Below are positions 1 to 7,639 of a DNA stretch of 64,000 nt, one piece after another. The stretch's first letter is position 1. Every line of letters begins with the position of its first letter. The translations under genes and the position numbers were made by a program. Below the pieces are notes generated by a model. It was given only the letters and a program-made list of their open reading frames with translations, had not been told where the DNA came from and did not search any database. This DNA is from Rugamonas apoptosis (GTDB lineage Bacteria; Pseudomonadota; Gammaproteobacteria; Burkholderiales; Burkholderiaceae_D), in contig NZ_JACEZU010000001.1 of the NCBI RefSeq assembly GCF_014042355.1, forward strand, positions 62,001-126,000, written 5' to 3'.

Positions 1-393
1 GACGGCCGTATCGCGGTTGCCCTCGCCCTGCGCCGTCACCACGCCCGGCACGTAGCGGATCACGTCGGCCATCGATTGCATGGCCTGGTCGCGGATCAAT
101 TCCTTGGTCACCACCGTGATGGCCTGGGGCGTGTCGCGCAGCGCCGTATCGGTCTTGGTGGCCGTGGTGCTGTGGCTGGCGCCATAACCCGATTCCGCCG
201 AACCCGTGATCGTGATCTGCTGCATCGGCATGTCGTCGTCCGCGCGCGCGGCCACGTGGGCCAGCAGCACCGATGCGCACGCGGCGCCAGCGACCAGGCG
301 GGCGGCGTGGGCGATGGTGGACAGACGGGGCGCAGTGGCGAACATGGCGGACATGGCGGGGATGGCAGGAACGGCGGTGGCGCGGCGCGACAT
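1..393 (-). CDS. TonB-dependent siderophore receptor, N-terminal part (runs off the window)
   Basis: Outer-membrane receptor that would import a ferric siderophore using TonB energy; only the first 131 codons are in the window. I read it from the reverse strand: it starts at the ATG at 393-391 and stays open to base 1. A long, alanine-rich leader (about residues 1-52) ends near ARADDD. A plug-domain start follows: QQITITGSAESGYG, then DTPQAITVVTKELI and MADVIRYVPGVVTAQGEG, which is the typical plug signature of siderophore receptors. The leader is longer than usual, so a downstream start is possible. A Fur-box-like palindrome lies just upstream, which supports iron regulation. The siderophore cannot be named from this fragment. 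Confidence 0.88.
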   Translation of the reverse strand, partial: MSRRATAVPAIPAMSAMFATAPRLSTIAHAARLVAGAACASVLLAHVAARADDDMPMQQITITGSAESGYGASHSTTATKTDTALRDTPQAITVVTKELIRDQAMQSMADVIRYVPGVVTAQGEGNRDTAV

Positions 394-410
394 GATTTCT
401 TCCTTAATGC

Positions 411-434
411 AAATGAGAATGACTCGCATTATCA
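411..434 (-). promoter_or_regulatory. Probable Fur box of the TonB receptor
   Basis: The stretch around AAATGAGAATGACTCGCATT is an A/T-rich imperfect palindrome of the Fur-box type (GAGAATGA facing the inverted GCATTATC side). It sits about 18 bases upstream of the receptor start. Position and sequence fit iron repression of the receptor; the remaining bases to 607 hold the divergent upstream region of the reductase, where I see no other gene. Confidence 0.6.
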
Positions 435-607
435 ATCAAAATGTAGAAACGATCAACCACAATGTCCGCAGGGAATCTATGTGATATCAAGTTGAGGGAA
501 GAAACCGGGGCGAACGCCGGCGGCGCCACCAGGGAACAAATAGAGCCCTGCGTCTATCGGCTCAGCGATATGATGACGTCGCAAACGCACCAAAACATGG
601 GACACGT

Positions 608-1966
608 ATGGCCGATATGCTGATCAAGTTGCACCGAAATCCCCTCACCTCGCGCCTCGTCAAGGCGCTGGGCGTGCCCAATCCCGTCACGCTGGCGCGG
701 GCCGACGGCGGCTATACGGCGCGCCCGTTCGAGGGCAAGCACGCGCTGTTGTGCCGCAGCGCCGGCGGCTACGCGGCCGACGCCCTGCGGCGCGCCCTGG
801 CCGATGCCGGCGCCAGCCACGTCGACCAACTGCCGGCGGATAGCACCGTGCGCGCGGACCTGGTGGTGATGGACGCCACCGGCTGCGCGGCGCCTGACGA
901 CTATCGCGCGTTATATGACGCGTTCCACCCCATCATGCGGCGCATCGCCCGCAACGGCCGCGTGCTGCTGGTCGCGGCCAGCCCGGAGGCATGCGCCACA
1001 CCGGCCGCGATGGCCGTCAGCCGCGGCATGGAAGGTTTTGTGCGCAGCCTGGCGAAAGAGCTGGGAGCGAAAGGGATCACCGTCAACCAGTTGTACGTGG
1101 AGCGCGGTGCGCTGGAGCGGCTGCCAGGGCCGCTGCGCTTTTTCTGCGGCGCGCAATCGACCTATGTGACGGGCCAGGTGCTGCATGTGACGGCGCAAGT
1201 GACGGCGCCGGCGGCCACGCCGTTCAGCAAGGCGCTGGCCGGCAAGGTGGCGCTGGTCACGGGGGCGGCAAGGGGCATAGGCCGGGCCACGGCGGAACGG
1301 CTGGCGCAGGAAGGCGCGACCGTGGTGGCGCTGGACGTGCCGGCGGCCGAGGAGGAATTGCGGCGCGTGTGCGGCGCATTCGGCGGCGTGCCGCTGGCGA
1401 TGGATATCGCCTCGCCGGCGGCGCCGCAACAACTGGCCGCTTTCCTGGGCGAGCGCTTCGGCGGCGTCGACATCGTGGTCCACAACGCCGGCGTCACGCG
1501 CGACAAGACGCTGGCCAACATGACGCAGCCGCAATGGGAACTGGTCATGCAGATCAACCTGGCGGCCGTGATGGCGATCGACGCGCACCTGCTGGAACGT
1601 GGCCTGGTGAAGCGGGATGGACGCATCGTCTGCCTGTCGTCCGTCAGCGGCGTGGCCGGCAACTTCGGCCAGACCAACTACGCCACCAGCAAGGCCGCGC
1701 TGATCGGCTACGTGGCCGCGCAGGCGCCGCTGCTGGCGCCGCGCGGCATCTGCATCAACGCCGTGGCGCCCGGCTTCATCCAGACCGCCATGACCGAGCA
1801 GATGCCGTTCATGACGCGCGAAATCGGCCGCCGCCTGAATTCGCTCAAGCAGGCCGGCTTGCCGCGCGACGTGGCCGAACTGATCACCTTCCTCAGTACA
1901 CCCGGTGCCAGCGGCATCACGGGCAATACGGTGCGGGTGTGCGGCCAGGGGCTGATCGGCGCCTGA
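608..1966 (+). CDS. FabG-like 3-oxoacyl-ACP reductase, long two-domain form
   Basis: Short-chain dehydrogenase expected to reduce a 3-oxoacyl thioester with NAD(P)H. At 452 residues it is about 200 longer than ordinary FabG. Residues 1-205 look like a degenerate Rossmann domain without a glycine motif. The catalytic half starts near 212 with TGAARGIG at 218-225, then HNAG, the Ser of LSSVSG (about 344-345) and YATSK (Tyr358, Lys362). This architecture matches the high-molecular-weight FabG (FabG4-type) enzymes, known to act on acyl-CoA or acyl-ACP. It stands alone on the plus strand between two divergent or unrelated genes, so its pathway is not given by context. The ribosome site before the ATG is weak. 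Confidence 0.85.
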   Translation: MADMLIKLHRNPLTSRLVKALGVPNPVTLARADGGYTARPFEGKHALLCRSAGGYAADALRRALADAGASHVDQLPADSTVRADLVVMDATGCAAPDDYRALYDAFHPIMRRIARNGRVLLVAASPEACATPAAMAVSRGMEGFVRSLAKELGAKGITVNQLYVERGALERLPGPLRFFCGAQSTYVTGQVLHVTAQVTAPAATPFSKALAGKVALVTGAARGIGRATAERLAQEGATVVALDVPAAEEELRRVCGAFGGVPLAMDIASPAAPQQLAAFLGERFGGVDIVVHNAGVTRDKTLANMTQPQWELVMQINLAAVMAIDAHLLERGLVKRDGRIVCLSSVSGVAGNFGQTNYATSKAALIGYVAAQAPLLAPRGICINAVAPGFIQTAMTEQMPFMTREIGRRLNSLKQAGLPRDVAELITFLSTPGASGITGNTVRVCGQGLIGA

Positions 1967-2200
1967 CCGGCCCCTCGCCACCCGGCGCGCACCAAGCCCT
2001 CCCGCCGCCAGCCAGTCCTGTTTCAGCCAGGCCGGCGGGCAAGCCTGGCCACCGTGGCCGGTGCGATGATGGTGGACTTGAACTCGGATGACTGATACCG
2101 TGGAGGGCGTCTTCATCGAGCGACATCTTGAGTCCTCGGCTATTACCAAGCGACAGGAAGTAAGACACCCGCTCGTCATTTCACTTTGTCGGACACCCCT
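1967..2200. other. Intergenic region before the SMR gene
   Basis: About 230 bases between the reductase and the small exporter. It is less GC-rich from about 2090 on. I looked for a guanidine riboswitch (ykkC types) because the next gene resembles Gdx/SugE, and saw no convincing conserved core. An AGGAAGTAAG stretch at 2155-2164 is purine-rich but too far from the chosen ATG to be its ribosome site. No gene seen. Confidence 0.4.
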
Positions 2201-2545
2201 ATGCTCGCCATGACAAATACCACGACAGCCTGGCTGATCATCCTCGTCTCCGGACTCCTGGAGATTGTTTTCTCCGTGAGCATGAAACTCTCCGACAACT
2301 ACACGAAGCCACTTCCCTCCGTCATTTCCATCGGGGCTGCCATCCTCAGCGTCTGGCTCATGAGCCTCACGCTCAAGGCCATTCCAGTCGGCACTGCCTA
2401 TGCCGTCTGGGCGGGCATAGGCGCAGCTGGAACCGTCGTGGTGGGCATGCTGATATTTCAGGAGCCCGCCACTTTTTCCCGCATCAGCTGCATCGGACTG
2501 ATCGTCACAGGGATCGTCGGGTTGCAGCTTCAAGCTGCAACCTAG
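2201..2545 (+). CDS. SMR-family small multidrug/guanidinium exporter (SugE/Gdx-like)
   Basis: Inner-membrane proton-coupled exporter of about 114 residues with four hydrophobic helices, the normal SMR size. The first helix has the essential glutamate in SGLLEIVFSV; LKAIPVGTAYAVWAGIGAAG at the start of helix 3 is close to the E. coli SugE/Gdx sequence (PVGTAYAVWTGIGAVG), so guanidinium or quaternary ammonium compounds are likely substrates. The start is uncertain: ATG at 2201, ATG at 2210 and TTG at 2186 are all in frame and none has a clear ribosome site. Leucines are mostly CTC, whereas neighbours use CTG, and the gene is visibly less GC-rich, which suggests horizontal transfer. Confidence 0.85.
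   Translation: MLAMTNTTTAWLIILVSGLLEIVFSVSMKLSDNYTKPLPSVISIGAAILSVWLMSLTLKAIPVGTAYAVWAGIGAAGTVVVGMLIFQEPATFSRISCIGLIVTGIVGLQLQAAT
2521..2541. repeat. Perfect palindrome at the end of the SMR gene
   Basis: GTTGCAGCTT and AAGCTGCAAC are perfect 10-base inverted arms around a single C, covering the last seven codons of the exporter just before its stop codon. No T-run follows, so it is not a standard terminator. It may be chance from the coding of LQLQAA, or a hairpin that stabilises the 3' end. Confidence 0.5.
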
Positions 2546-2576
2546 GTAGAGCGGGCCTTGTGCCCGCCCCCCCTGC

Positions 2577-3356
2577 TCAAGCGAACTTGGAGAAATCCGG
2601 CTTGCGCTTCTCGAAGAACGCCGTGAACGCTTCCTTCGCCTCGGGCGCTTCCAGCATGGCGCTGAACAGCTTGTTCTCGGCCGTCATGGTTTGCGTGATG
2701 GCGGCGTTGCGGCTGGCCTTCATCAGCTGCTTGGTGGCGCGCACGGAACTGGCCGGCAGGGCCACCAGCTTGGCCGCTTGCGCGCGCGCGTACGGCAGCA
2801 AGTCGGCCACCGGCAGCACTTTCGACACCAGGCCCATGTCCAGCGCTTCCTGCGCCAGGAACGCTTCGCCCAGCATCAGCTTTTCAGCCGCGCGCGGGTA
2901 GCCGGCCACTTGCGTCAGCAACAGGCTGGAGGCGAATTCCGGGCACAGGCCCAGCTGCGAGAACGGCATCGAGAATTTGGCGTTGTCGGCCGCGTACACC
3001 AGGTCGCAGTGCATCAGCAGCGTGGTGCCGATGCCGACGGCGGCGCCGGCCACGGCCGCCACCACGGGCTTGCTGGCGCCGCTCAAGGCCAGCATGAAGC
3101 GGAACACGGCACGCTCTTCGAGCGCCACGCCGTCGCTGCTGCGGGCGCTTTTCAGGAAGTCTTCCAGGTCGTTACCGGCCGTGAAAATCTCCGGTTTGCC
3201 GGCGATCAGGATGGCGCGCACGCTGGCGTCACGCTCGCCGTCGTTGATGGCGTCGGCCATGCTTTGGTACATGGCGCTGGTGATGGCGTTCTTGCGCTCG
3301 GGGCGGTTGAATTCGATGGTCAGGATGCCGTCGGCCTTGCTGCTCAAAATTTCCAT
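2577..3356 (-). CDS. Enoyl-CoA hydratase/isomerase family protein, delta3-delta2-enoyl-CoA isomerase-like
   Basis: Crotonase-fold enzyme of 259 residues, last gene of the leftward beta-oxidation operon. The oxyanion-hole segment reads FTAGNDLEDF (about 60-69) and the second loop AGAAVGIGTTLLMHCDL. The segment KFSMPFSQLGLCPEFASS matches the PFSHLGxSPEGxSS pattern of peroxisomal-type enoyl-CoA isomerases (ECI2/PECI), where the Glu after Pro is catalytic. The first catalytic Glu of true hydratases is not in its usual place. I therefore favour isomerisation of 3-enoyl-CoA from unsaturated fatty acids over hydration, by inference. It follows the thiolase after a 77-base gap that holds a hairpin. 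Confidence 0.85.
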   Translation of the reverse strand: MEILSSKADGILTIEFNRPERKNAITSAMYQSMADAINDGERDASVRAILIAGKPEIFTAGNDLEDFLKSARSSDGVALEERAVFRFMLALSGASKPVVAAVAGAAVGIGTTLLMHCDLVYAADNAKFSMPFSQLGLCPEFASSLLLTQVAGYPRAAEKLMLGEAFLAQEALDMGLVSKVLPVADLLPYARAQAAKLVALPASSVRATKQLMKASRNAAITQTMTAENKLFSAMLEAPEAKEAFTAFFEKRKPDFSKFA

Positions 3357-3376
3357 ATCGTCTCCAAAATGTGGAA

Positions 3377-3407
3377 AAGGGCGCCGGGGAAAATCCGCAG
3401 CGCCCTT
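3377..3407 (-). terminator. Hairpin between thiolase and isomerase genes
   Basis: Arms AAGGGCGC and GCGCCCTT (8 bp, 15-base loop) lie between the thiolase stop and the isomerase start. On the minus strand the stem runs into TTTTCC, a short T-run. It could act as a partial terminator or as an mRNA-stabilising hairpin inside the operon. Confidence 0.5.
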
Positions 3408-3433
3408 GATGCTATTAGTCTATCGTGCCGTGT

Positions 3434-4630
3434 TTACACGCTCTCGAAGATACCTGCCGCGCCCATGCCGGCGCCGACGCACATGGTGACCATGCCGTAT
3501 TTCAGCTTGTTGCGTTTCAGGGCGTGCACCACGGTGGCGGCACGGATGGCGCCCGTCGCGCCCAGTGGGTGACCCAGCGCGATCGCGCCGCCCATCGGGT
3601 TGACCTTGGCCGTATCCAGGCCCAGGTCGCCGATCACGGCCAGCGCTTGCGCGGCGAACGCTTCGTTCAGTTCAATCCAGTCCAGCTGGTCCTGGGTGAT
3701 GCCGGCCAGGCGGCACGCTTCAGGAATGGCGAACTTGGGACCGATACCCATGATTTCCGGTGGCACGCCCTTGACGGCGAACGAGGAGAACTTGGCCAGC
3801 GGGGTCAGGTTGTGCTCGCGCAGGAATTTTTCCGACACGATCAGCAGCGCGCCGGCGCCGTCGGACATCTGCGAGCTGTTGGCGGCGGTGACGGAACCCT
3901 TGGCCGCGAACACGGGCTTCAGCTTGCCCAGCGATTCGATGGTGCAGTCGGTACGTGCGCCTTCGTCGGTGTCGACGGTGCGCTTCTTGATGGTGATCTC
4001 GCCGGTGGCCAGGTTAGGCGTGCGGGTGATGATCTCGACCGGGGTGGTCTCGTCCTTGAAGAAGCCGGCCTGCTGGGCGGCGATGGCGCGGCGGTGCGAT
4101 TCGACCGAGAACGCGTCCTGCGCTTCGCGCGACACTTTCCATTGCTGGGCGACCTTCTCGGCCGTCAGGCCCATGCCGTAGGCCATGCCCACGTTTTCGT
4201 CGGTGAACATGTTCAGGTTCATCGATGGGTGGTGGCCCATCATCGGCACCATCGACATCGATTCCACGCCGCCGGCGATCATGGCGTCGGCCTGGCCCAC
4301 GCGGATGCGGTCAGCGGCCATGGCGATGGCGGTGATGCCCGAGGCGCAGTAACGGTTGACGGTCACGCCGCCGATGGTTTTCGGCAGGCCGGCCAGCAGC
4401 ACGGATTGACGGGCGATGTTGAAGCCCTGTTCCGCTTCCGGGAACGAGCAGCCGATGATGGCGTCGGTGATCAGGGCCGGGTCCAGGCCAGGCGCCTGGG
4501 CCATGGCGTTTTGCAGCACGCGCACCAGCAGGTCGTCCGGACGGGTCTTGTTGAACATGCCGCGCGGCGCCTTGCCGATCGGGGTGCGGGTAGCGGAGAC
4601 GATGTATGCGTCTTGAAGTTGTTTGCTCAT
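3434..4630 (-). CDS. Acetyl-CoA C-acyltransferase (3-ketoacyl-CoA thiolase)
   Basis: Thiolase II-type enzyme of 398 residues that cleaves 3-ketoacyl-CoA with CoA to acetyl-CoA and a shortened acyl-CoA. The nucleophile Cys95 is in NRYCASG, the His of GHPLGATGA is near residue 352, and the second cysteine is in MCVGAGMGAAGIFE near the C-terminus; NEAFAAQALAV is also present. All are standard for an active thiolase. It lies between a hotdog thioesterase upstream and an enoyl-CoA isomerase downstream, in the operon with the HCDH/ECH enzyme, so fatty-acid beta-oxidation (FadA role) is more likely than biosynthetic acetoacetyl-CoA formation. Chain-length preference cannot be read. Confidence 0.92.
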   Translation of the reverse strand: MSKQLQDAYIVSATRTPIGKAPRGMFNKTRPDDLLVRVLQNAMAQAPGLDPALITDAIIGCSFPEAEQGFNIARQSVLLAGLPKTIGGVTVNRYCASGITAIAMAADRIRVGQADAMIAGGVESMSMVPMMGHHPSMNLNMFTDENVGMAYGMGLTAEKVAQQWKVSREAQDAFSVESHRRAIAAQQAGFFKDETTPVEIITRTPNLATGEITIKKRTVDTDEGARTDCTIESLGKLKPVFAAKGSVTAANSSQMSDGAGALLIVSEKFLREHNLTPLAKFSSFAVKGVPPEIMGIGPKFAIPEACRLAGITQDQLDWIELNEAFAAQALAVIGDLGLDTAKVNPMGGAIALGHPLGATGAIRAATVVHALKRNKLKYGMVTMCVGAGMGAAGIFESV

Positions 4631-4710
4631 TTTATTCTTTCAAAAATTTTTGATCGAAGTTCTGTCGAAGTTCTGTCGAATCTGTTTCACCAGCCCGGGG
4701 CCGCCTGGGA

Positions 4711-5211
4711 TCAGGCGCGCTTCTCGGACAAATACCAGTCCACTTGTACCTGCGCGGCCAGCGTGCCGGCGGCGTCGAAAATGTCGACCTCCACCGGGAA
4801 CGCCACCTTGCCGGCCGTTTTCAGCTCGGCCTTGAGCGCGGCCAGGTCGCCCGGTACCCGGCCTTCGGCGCGGGTGGCGCCCTTGGCTACCTTCTGGTAC
4901 TGGATGCGCGACTCCTTGGCCACGGGGCGCAAGCCCACGATCAGGTCCGCGAAGCCGCCCGCCATGGCCGCGCCGGAAGCCGTTTCGGCCAGCGTGAACA
5001 AGGCCCCGGCGTGCTGCGTGCCCAGGTGGTTGTTGAGCTTCGGGTCTTCCGGCATCGACACCTTGGCGGTGCCGTTACCGATTTCGTCGATCCGGATCCC
5101 CAGCAGGCGCACGAAAGGCAGGGTGTCCATCATTTGCTGCTTGATACGTTCATACACCATGCTTGGCCTCACACGCAGTAAAACTTTAAATACCAGGGAC
5201 AGGACCGACAT
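4711..5211 (-). CDS. PaaI/DUF4442-type hotdog thioesterase
   Basis: A 166-residue hotdog-fold protein likely to hydrolyse an acyl-CoA thioester. The helix-start motif NNHLGTQHAGALFTLAETASG (first 20 residues of relevance are about 79-98) carries the conserved HxG(A)LFTLAE pattern of DUF4442/PaaI proteins; VGLRPVAKESRIQYQKVAKG is the strand region behind it. It begins eight bases downstream of the HCDH/ECH gene and sits inside the beta-oxidation operon, so a role in freeing CoA from stalled acyl-CoA intermediates is the simplest reading. The substrate is unknown. Confidence 0.8.
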   Translation of the reverse strand: MSVLSLVFKVLLRVRPSMVYERIKQQMMDTLPFVRLLGIRIDEIGNGTAKVSMPEDPKLNNHLGTQHAGALFTLAETASGAAMAGGFADLIVGLRPVAKESRIQYQKVAKGATRAEGRVPGDLAALKAELKTAGKVAFPVEVDIFDAAGTLAAQVQVDWYLSEKRA

Positions 5212-5219
5212 GACCGCGA

Positions 5220-7619
5220 TTAGTTGCGCACCGGCTTACCGGTCTGCATCATGCCCATGATCCGCTCTTGCGTCTTCGGATGGTTCAGCAGTTCCAGGAA
5301 CGCTTTACGCTCCATGTCCAGGAACCACTGCTCGCTCACGAACTGCCCCTGGTCGATATCGCCGCCCGACACGATCTCGGCGATCATCTCGCCCAGCTTG
5401 AAGTCGTGCGCGGAGATGAAGCCGCCGTCGCGCATGTTGACCAGTTGCGCCTTGACGGTGCCGTAGCCGTAGCGGCCGGTGATCTGCACCGGGGCCTGCA
5501 GCGGTGGACGGTAGCCCTTGTCGAACATGGCGCGCGCTTCCACCTTGGCCACGTGCAGCAGCTCGTAGGCGTTGAACACGATCACGTCGTCTTCCTTCAG
5601 GTAGCCCATGGCCTGCGCTTCCAGTGCCGACTTGGACACGTTGGCGGTGGCGGCATTGGTGAAGCCAGCTTTCAGGAATTGCAAAATGTCGTTGCCCTTG
5701 GCTTCCTTGGCGGCGCGCACGGCCGCTTCTTTCAGGCCGCCGCCGGCAGGGATCAGGCCCACGCCCACTTCCACCAGGCCGATGTACGATTCGATCGAGG
5801 CCACGCGCTTGGAAGCGTGCAGCGCCATTTCGCAGCCGCCGCCCAGGGCCAGGCCGGCCACGGCAGCCACCACAGGCACGTTCGAATACTTCATCGCCAT
5901 GAAGGTGTCTTGCAGTTCGCGGATGATAGGATCGACCGCTTTGGCGCCGCCTTGCATGAACGCTGGCAGTGCCGATTGCAGGTCGGCGCCGGCCGAGAAG
6001 GCGCCGCCTTCAGCCGCGTCGGCGCTCCAGATCACCAGGCCCTTGAAGTTCTTGGCCGCTTCTTCCAGCGCCATTTTCAGGCCCTTGATGACGCCATCGC
6101 CAATCACGTGCATCTTGGTCTTGAGCGAGATCACCAGCACTTCGTCGCCCGAATGCCACAGGCGGACCGAGTCGTCCTCGAACACGGTGGTGCCGGCGGT
6201 GCGGCCATCCACGGCGCCGGCGCCCAGCACCGGTGCGCGGAATTCCTGGCGCTTGTACACGGCCAGGTCGGAACGCGGCACGAACGATTTCGACACCGAC
6301 GACCACGAACCTTCAGGGGTGTGGACGCCGCCTTTTTCAGCGACCGGACCTTCGAACACCCAGGCTGGCAGCGGTGCGTTGCACAGTGCATGGCCGGCGT
6401 CGATGTCTTCCTTGACCCAGGTGGCCACTTGCGACCAGCCGGCCGCTTGCCACGTTTCGAACGGGCCGACGTTCCAGCCGAAGCCCCAACGCATGGCGAA
6501 GTCGATTTCGCGGGCATTGTCGGCGACGGTGTCGAGGTGGATCGCGATGTAGTGGAAAGCGTCGCGGAAGATCGCCCACAGGAACTGCGCCTGTGGGTTG
6601 GTCGATTCGCGCAGGGCCTTCATCTTCTTGACCGGATCTTTTTCCTTCAGGATGCGGGCCACGATGTCGGCGGCCTTGCCGCCACCCGTCACGTATTCAC
6701 CGGTGGCGAAGTCCAGGCGCTGGATCTCCTTGCCCACTTTTTTGTAGAAGCCGGCGCCGGTCTTCTGGCCCAGCGCGCCCTTCTCGACCAGCTTGGCCAG
6801 CACGGCCGGGGTCTTGTAGACGGCGGCGAACGGATCGTTCGGCAGGTAGTCCTGCATGGTCTTGATCACATGGCCCATGGTATCCAGGCCCACCACGTCG
6901 GCGGTACGGAAGGTGCCCGACTTGGCGCGGCCCAGCTTGGCGCCGGTCAGATCGTCGACCACGTCGCACGACAGGCCGAACTTCTCGGCTTCATGCACGA
7001 TGGCCAGGATGCCGAACACGCCCACGCGGTTGGCGATGAAGTTAGGCGTGTCCTTGGCGCGCACGACACCCTTGCCCAGGGTGGTGGTCAGGAAGCCTTC
7101 CAGCTGGTCGGCGATTTCCGGCTTGGTGGCAACGGTCGGGATGATCTCGACCAGGTGCATGTAGCGCGGTGGGTTGAAGAAGTGCACGCCGCAGTAGCGC
7201 GATTTCAGGTCGGCGTCGAAACCTTCGGACAGCTTGGTGATCGACAGGCCCGAGGTGTTCGACGCGAAGATCGCGTTCGGGGCGATGTGCGGAGCGACCT
7301 TCTGGTACAGGTCATGTTTCCAGTCCATGCGCTCGGCGATGGCTTCGATGATCAGGTCGCAGCCGGCCAGCAGGTCCAGGTTGTCTTCGTAGTTGGCGAC
7401 CTGGATCAGGGAAGCGTGTTCCTTGTTGCCCAGTGGCGCGGGCGACAGCTTTTTCAGGTTCTCGATGGCGCGCAGCACGATGCCGTTCTTCGGACCTTCC
7501 TTGGCTGGCAGGTCGAACAGCACGACCGGCACTTTGGCGTTGACGCAGTGGGCGGCGATCTGCGCACCCATCACGCCGGCGCCCAGGACGGCTACTTTTT
7601 TAACGATGAAATTGGTCAT
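5220..7619 (-). CDS. Bifunctional 3-hydroxyacyl-CoA dehydrogenase / enoyl-CoA hydratase
   Basis: Cytoplasmic 799-residue enzyme performing two beta-oxidation steps. The dehydrogenase half is first: NAD-binding VAVLGAGVMGAQIAAH at about 9-24, IEAIAERMDWKHDL, SNTSGLSIT, the HFFNPP motif and an HCDH C-terminal region to about 400. The crotonase half occupies roughly 500-700 with FSAGADLQSAL and VAGLALGGGCEMALHASK. Dehydrogenase-before-hydratase is the FadN-like order, opposite to E. coli FadB. It follows the acyl-CoA dehydrogenase by 20 bases. The partner thiolase is two genes downstream. A strong ribosome site (GGAT) is only moderate. Function is clear from domains; substrate chain length is not. 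Confidence 0.92.
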   Translation of the reverse strand: MTNFIVKKVAVLGAGVMGAQIAAHCVNAKVPVVLFDLPAKEGPKNGIVLRAIENLKKLSPAPLGNKEHASLIQVANYEDNLDLLAGCDLIIEAIAERMDWKHDLYQKVAPHIAPNAIFASNTSGLSITKLSEGFDADLKSRYCGVHFFNPPRYMHLVEIIPTVATKPEIADQLEGFLTTTLGKGVVRAKDTPNFIANRVGVFGILAIVHEAEKFGLSCDVVDDLTGAKLGRAKSGTFRTADVVGLDTMGHVIKTMQDYLPNDPFAAVYKTPAVLAKLVEKGALGQKTGAGFYKKVGKEIQRLDFATGEYVTGGGKAADIVARILKEKDPVKKMKALRESTNPQAQFLWAIFRDAFHYIAIHLDTVADNAREIDFAMRWGFGWNVGPFETWQAAGWSQVATWVKEDIDAGHALCNAPLPAWVFEGPVAEKGGVHTPEGSWSSVSKSFVPRSDLAVYKRQEFRAPVLGAGAVDGRTAGTTVFEDDSVRLWHSGDEVLVISLKTKMHVIGDGVIKGLKMALEEAAKNFKGLVIWSADAAEGGAFSAGADLQSALPAFMQGGAKAVDPIIRELQDTFMAMKYSNVPVVAAVAGLALGGGCEMALHASKRVASIESYIGLVEVGVGLIPAGGGLKEAAVRAAKEAKGNDILQFLKAGFTNAATANVSKSALEAQAMGYLKEDDVIVFNAYELLHVAKVEARAMFDKGYRPPLQAPVQITGRYGYGTVKAQLVNMRDGGFISAHDFKLGEMIAEIVSGGDIDQGQFVSEQWFLDMERKAFLELLNHPKTQERIMGMMQTGKPVRN

Positions 7620-7639
7620 GTCGTATCCTTAGTCTCTTC

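Noticed and set aside
1917..2168. Possible transposase remnant upstream of the SMR gene (reverse frame with YFLSLGNSRGLKMSLDED)
   Set aside because: Too short, no catalytic DDE residues or terminal repeats; not enough to call a remnant.
1967..2200. Guanidine (ykkC) riboswitch before the SugE/Gdx-like gene
   Set aside because: No conserved ACGR-loop hairpins or ykkC core could be recognised.
911..2533. Reverse-strand frame of 540 codons opposite the FabG-like gene and the SMR gene
   Set aside because: Crosses two genes with clear motifs on the plus strand; Arg/His/Gly-rich, no motif.
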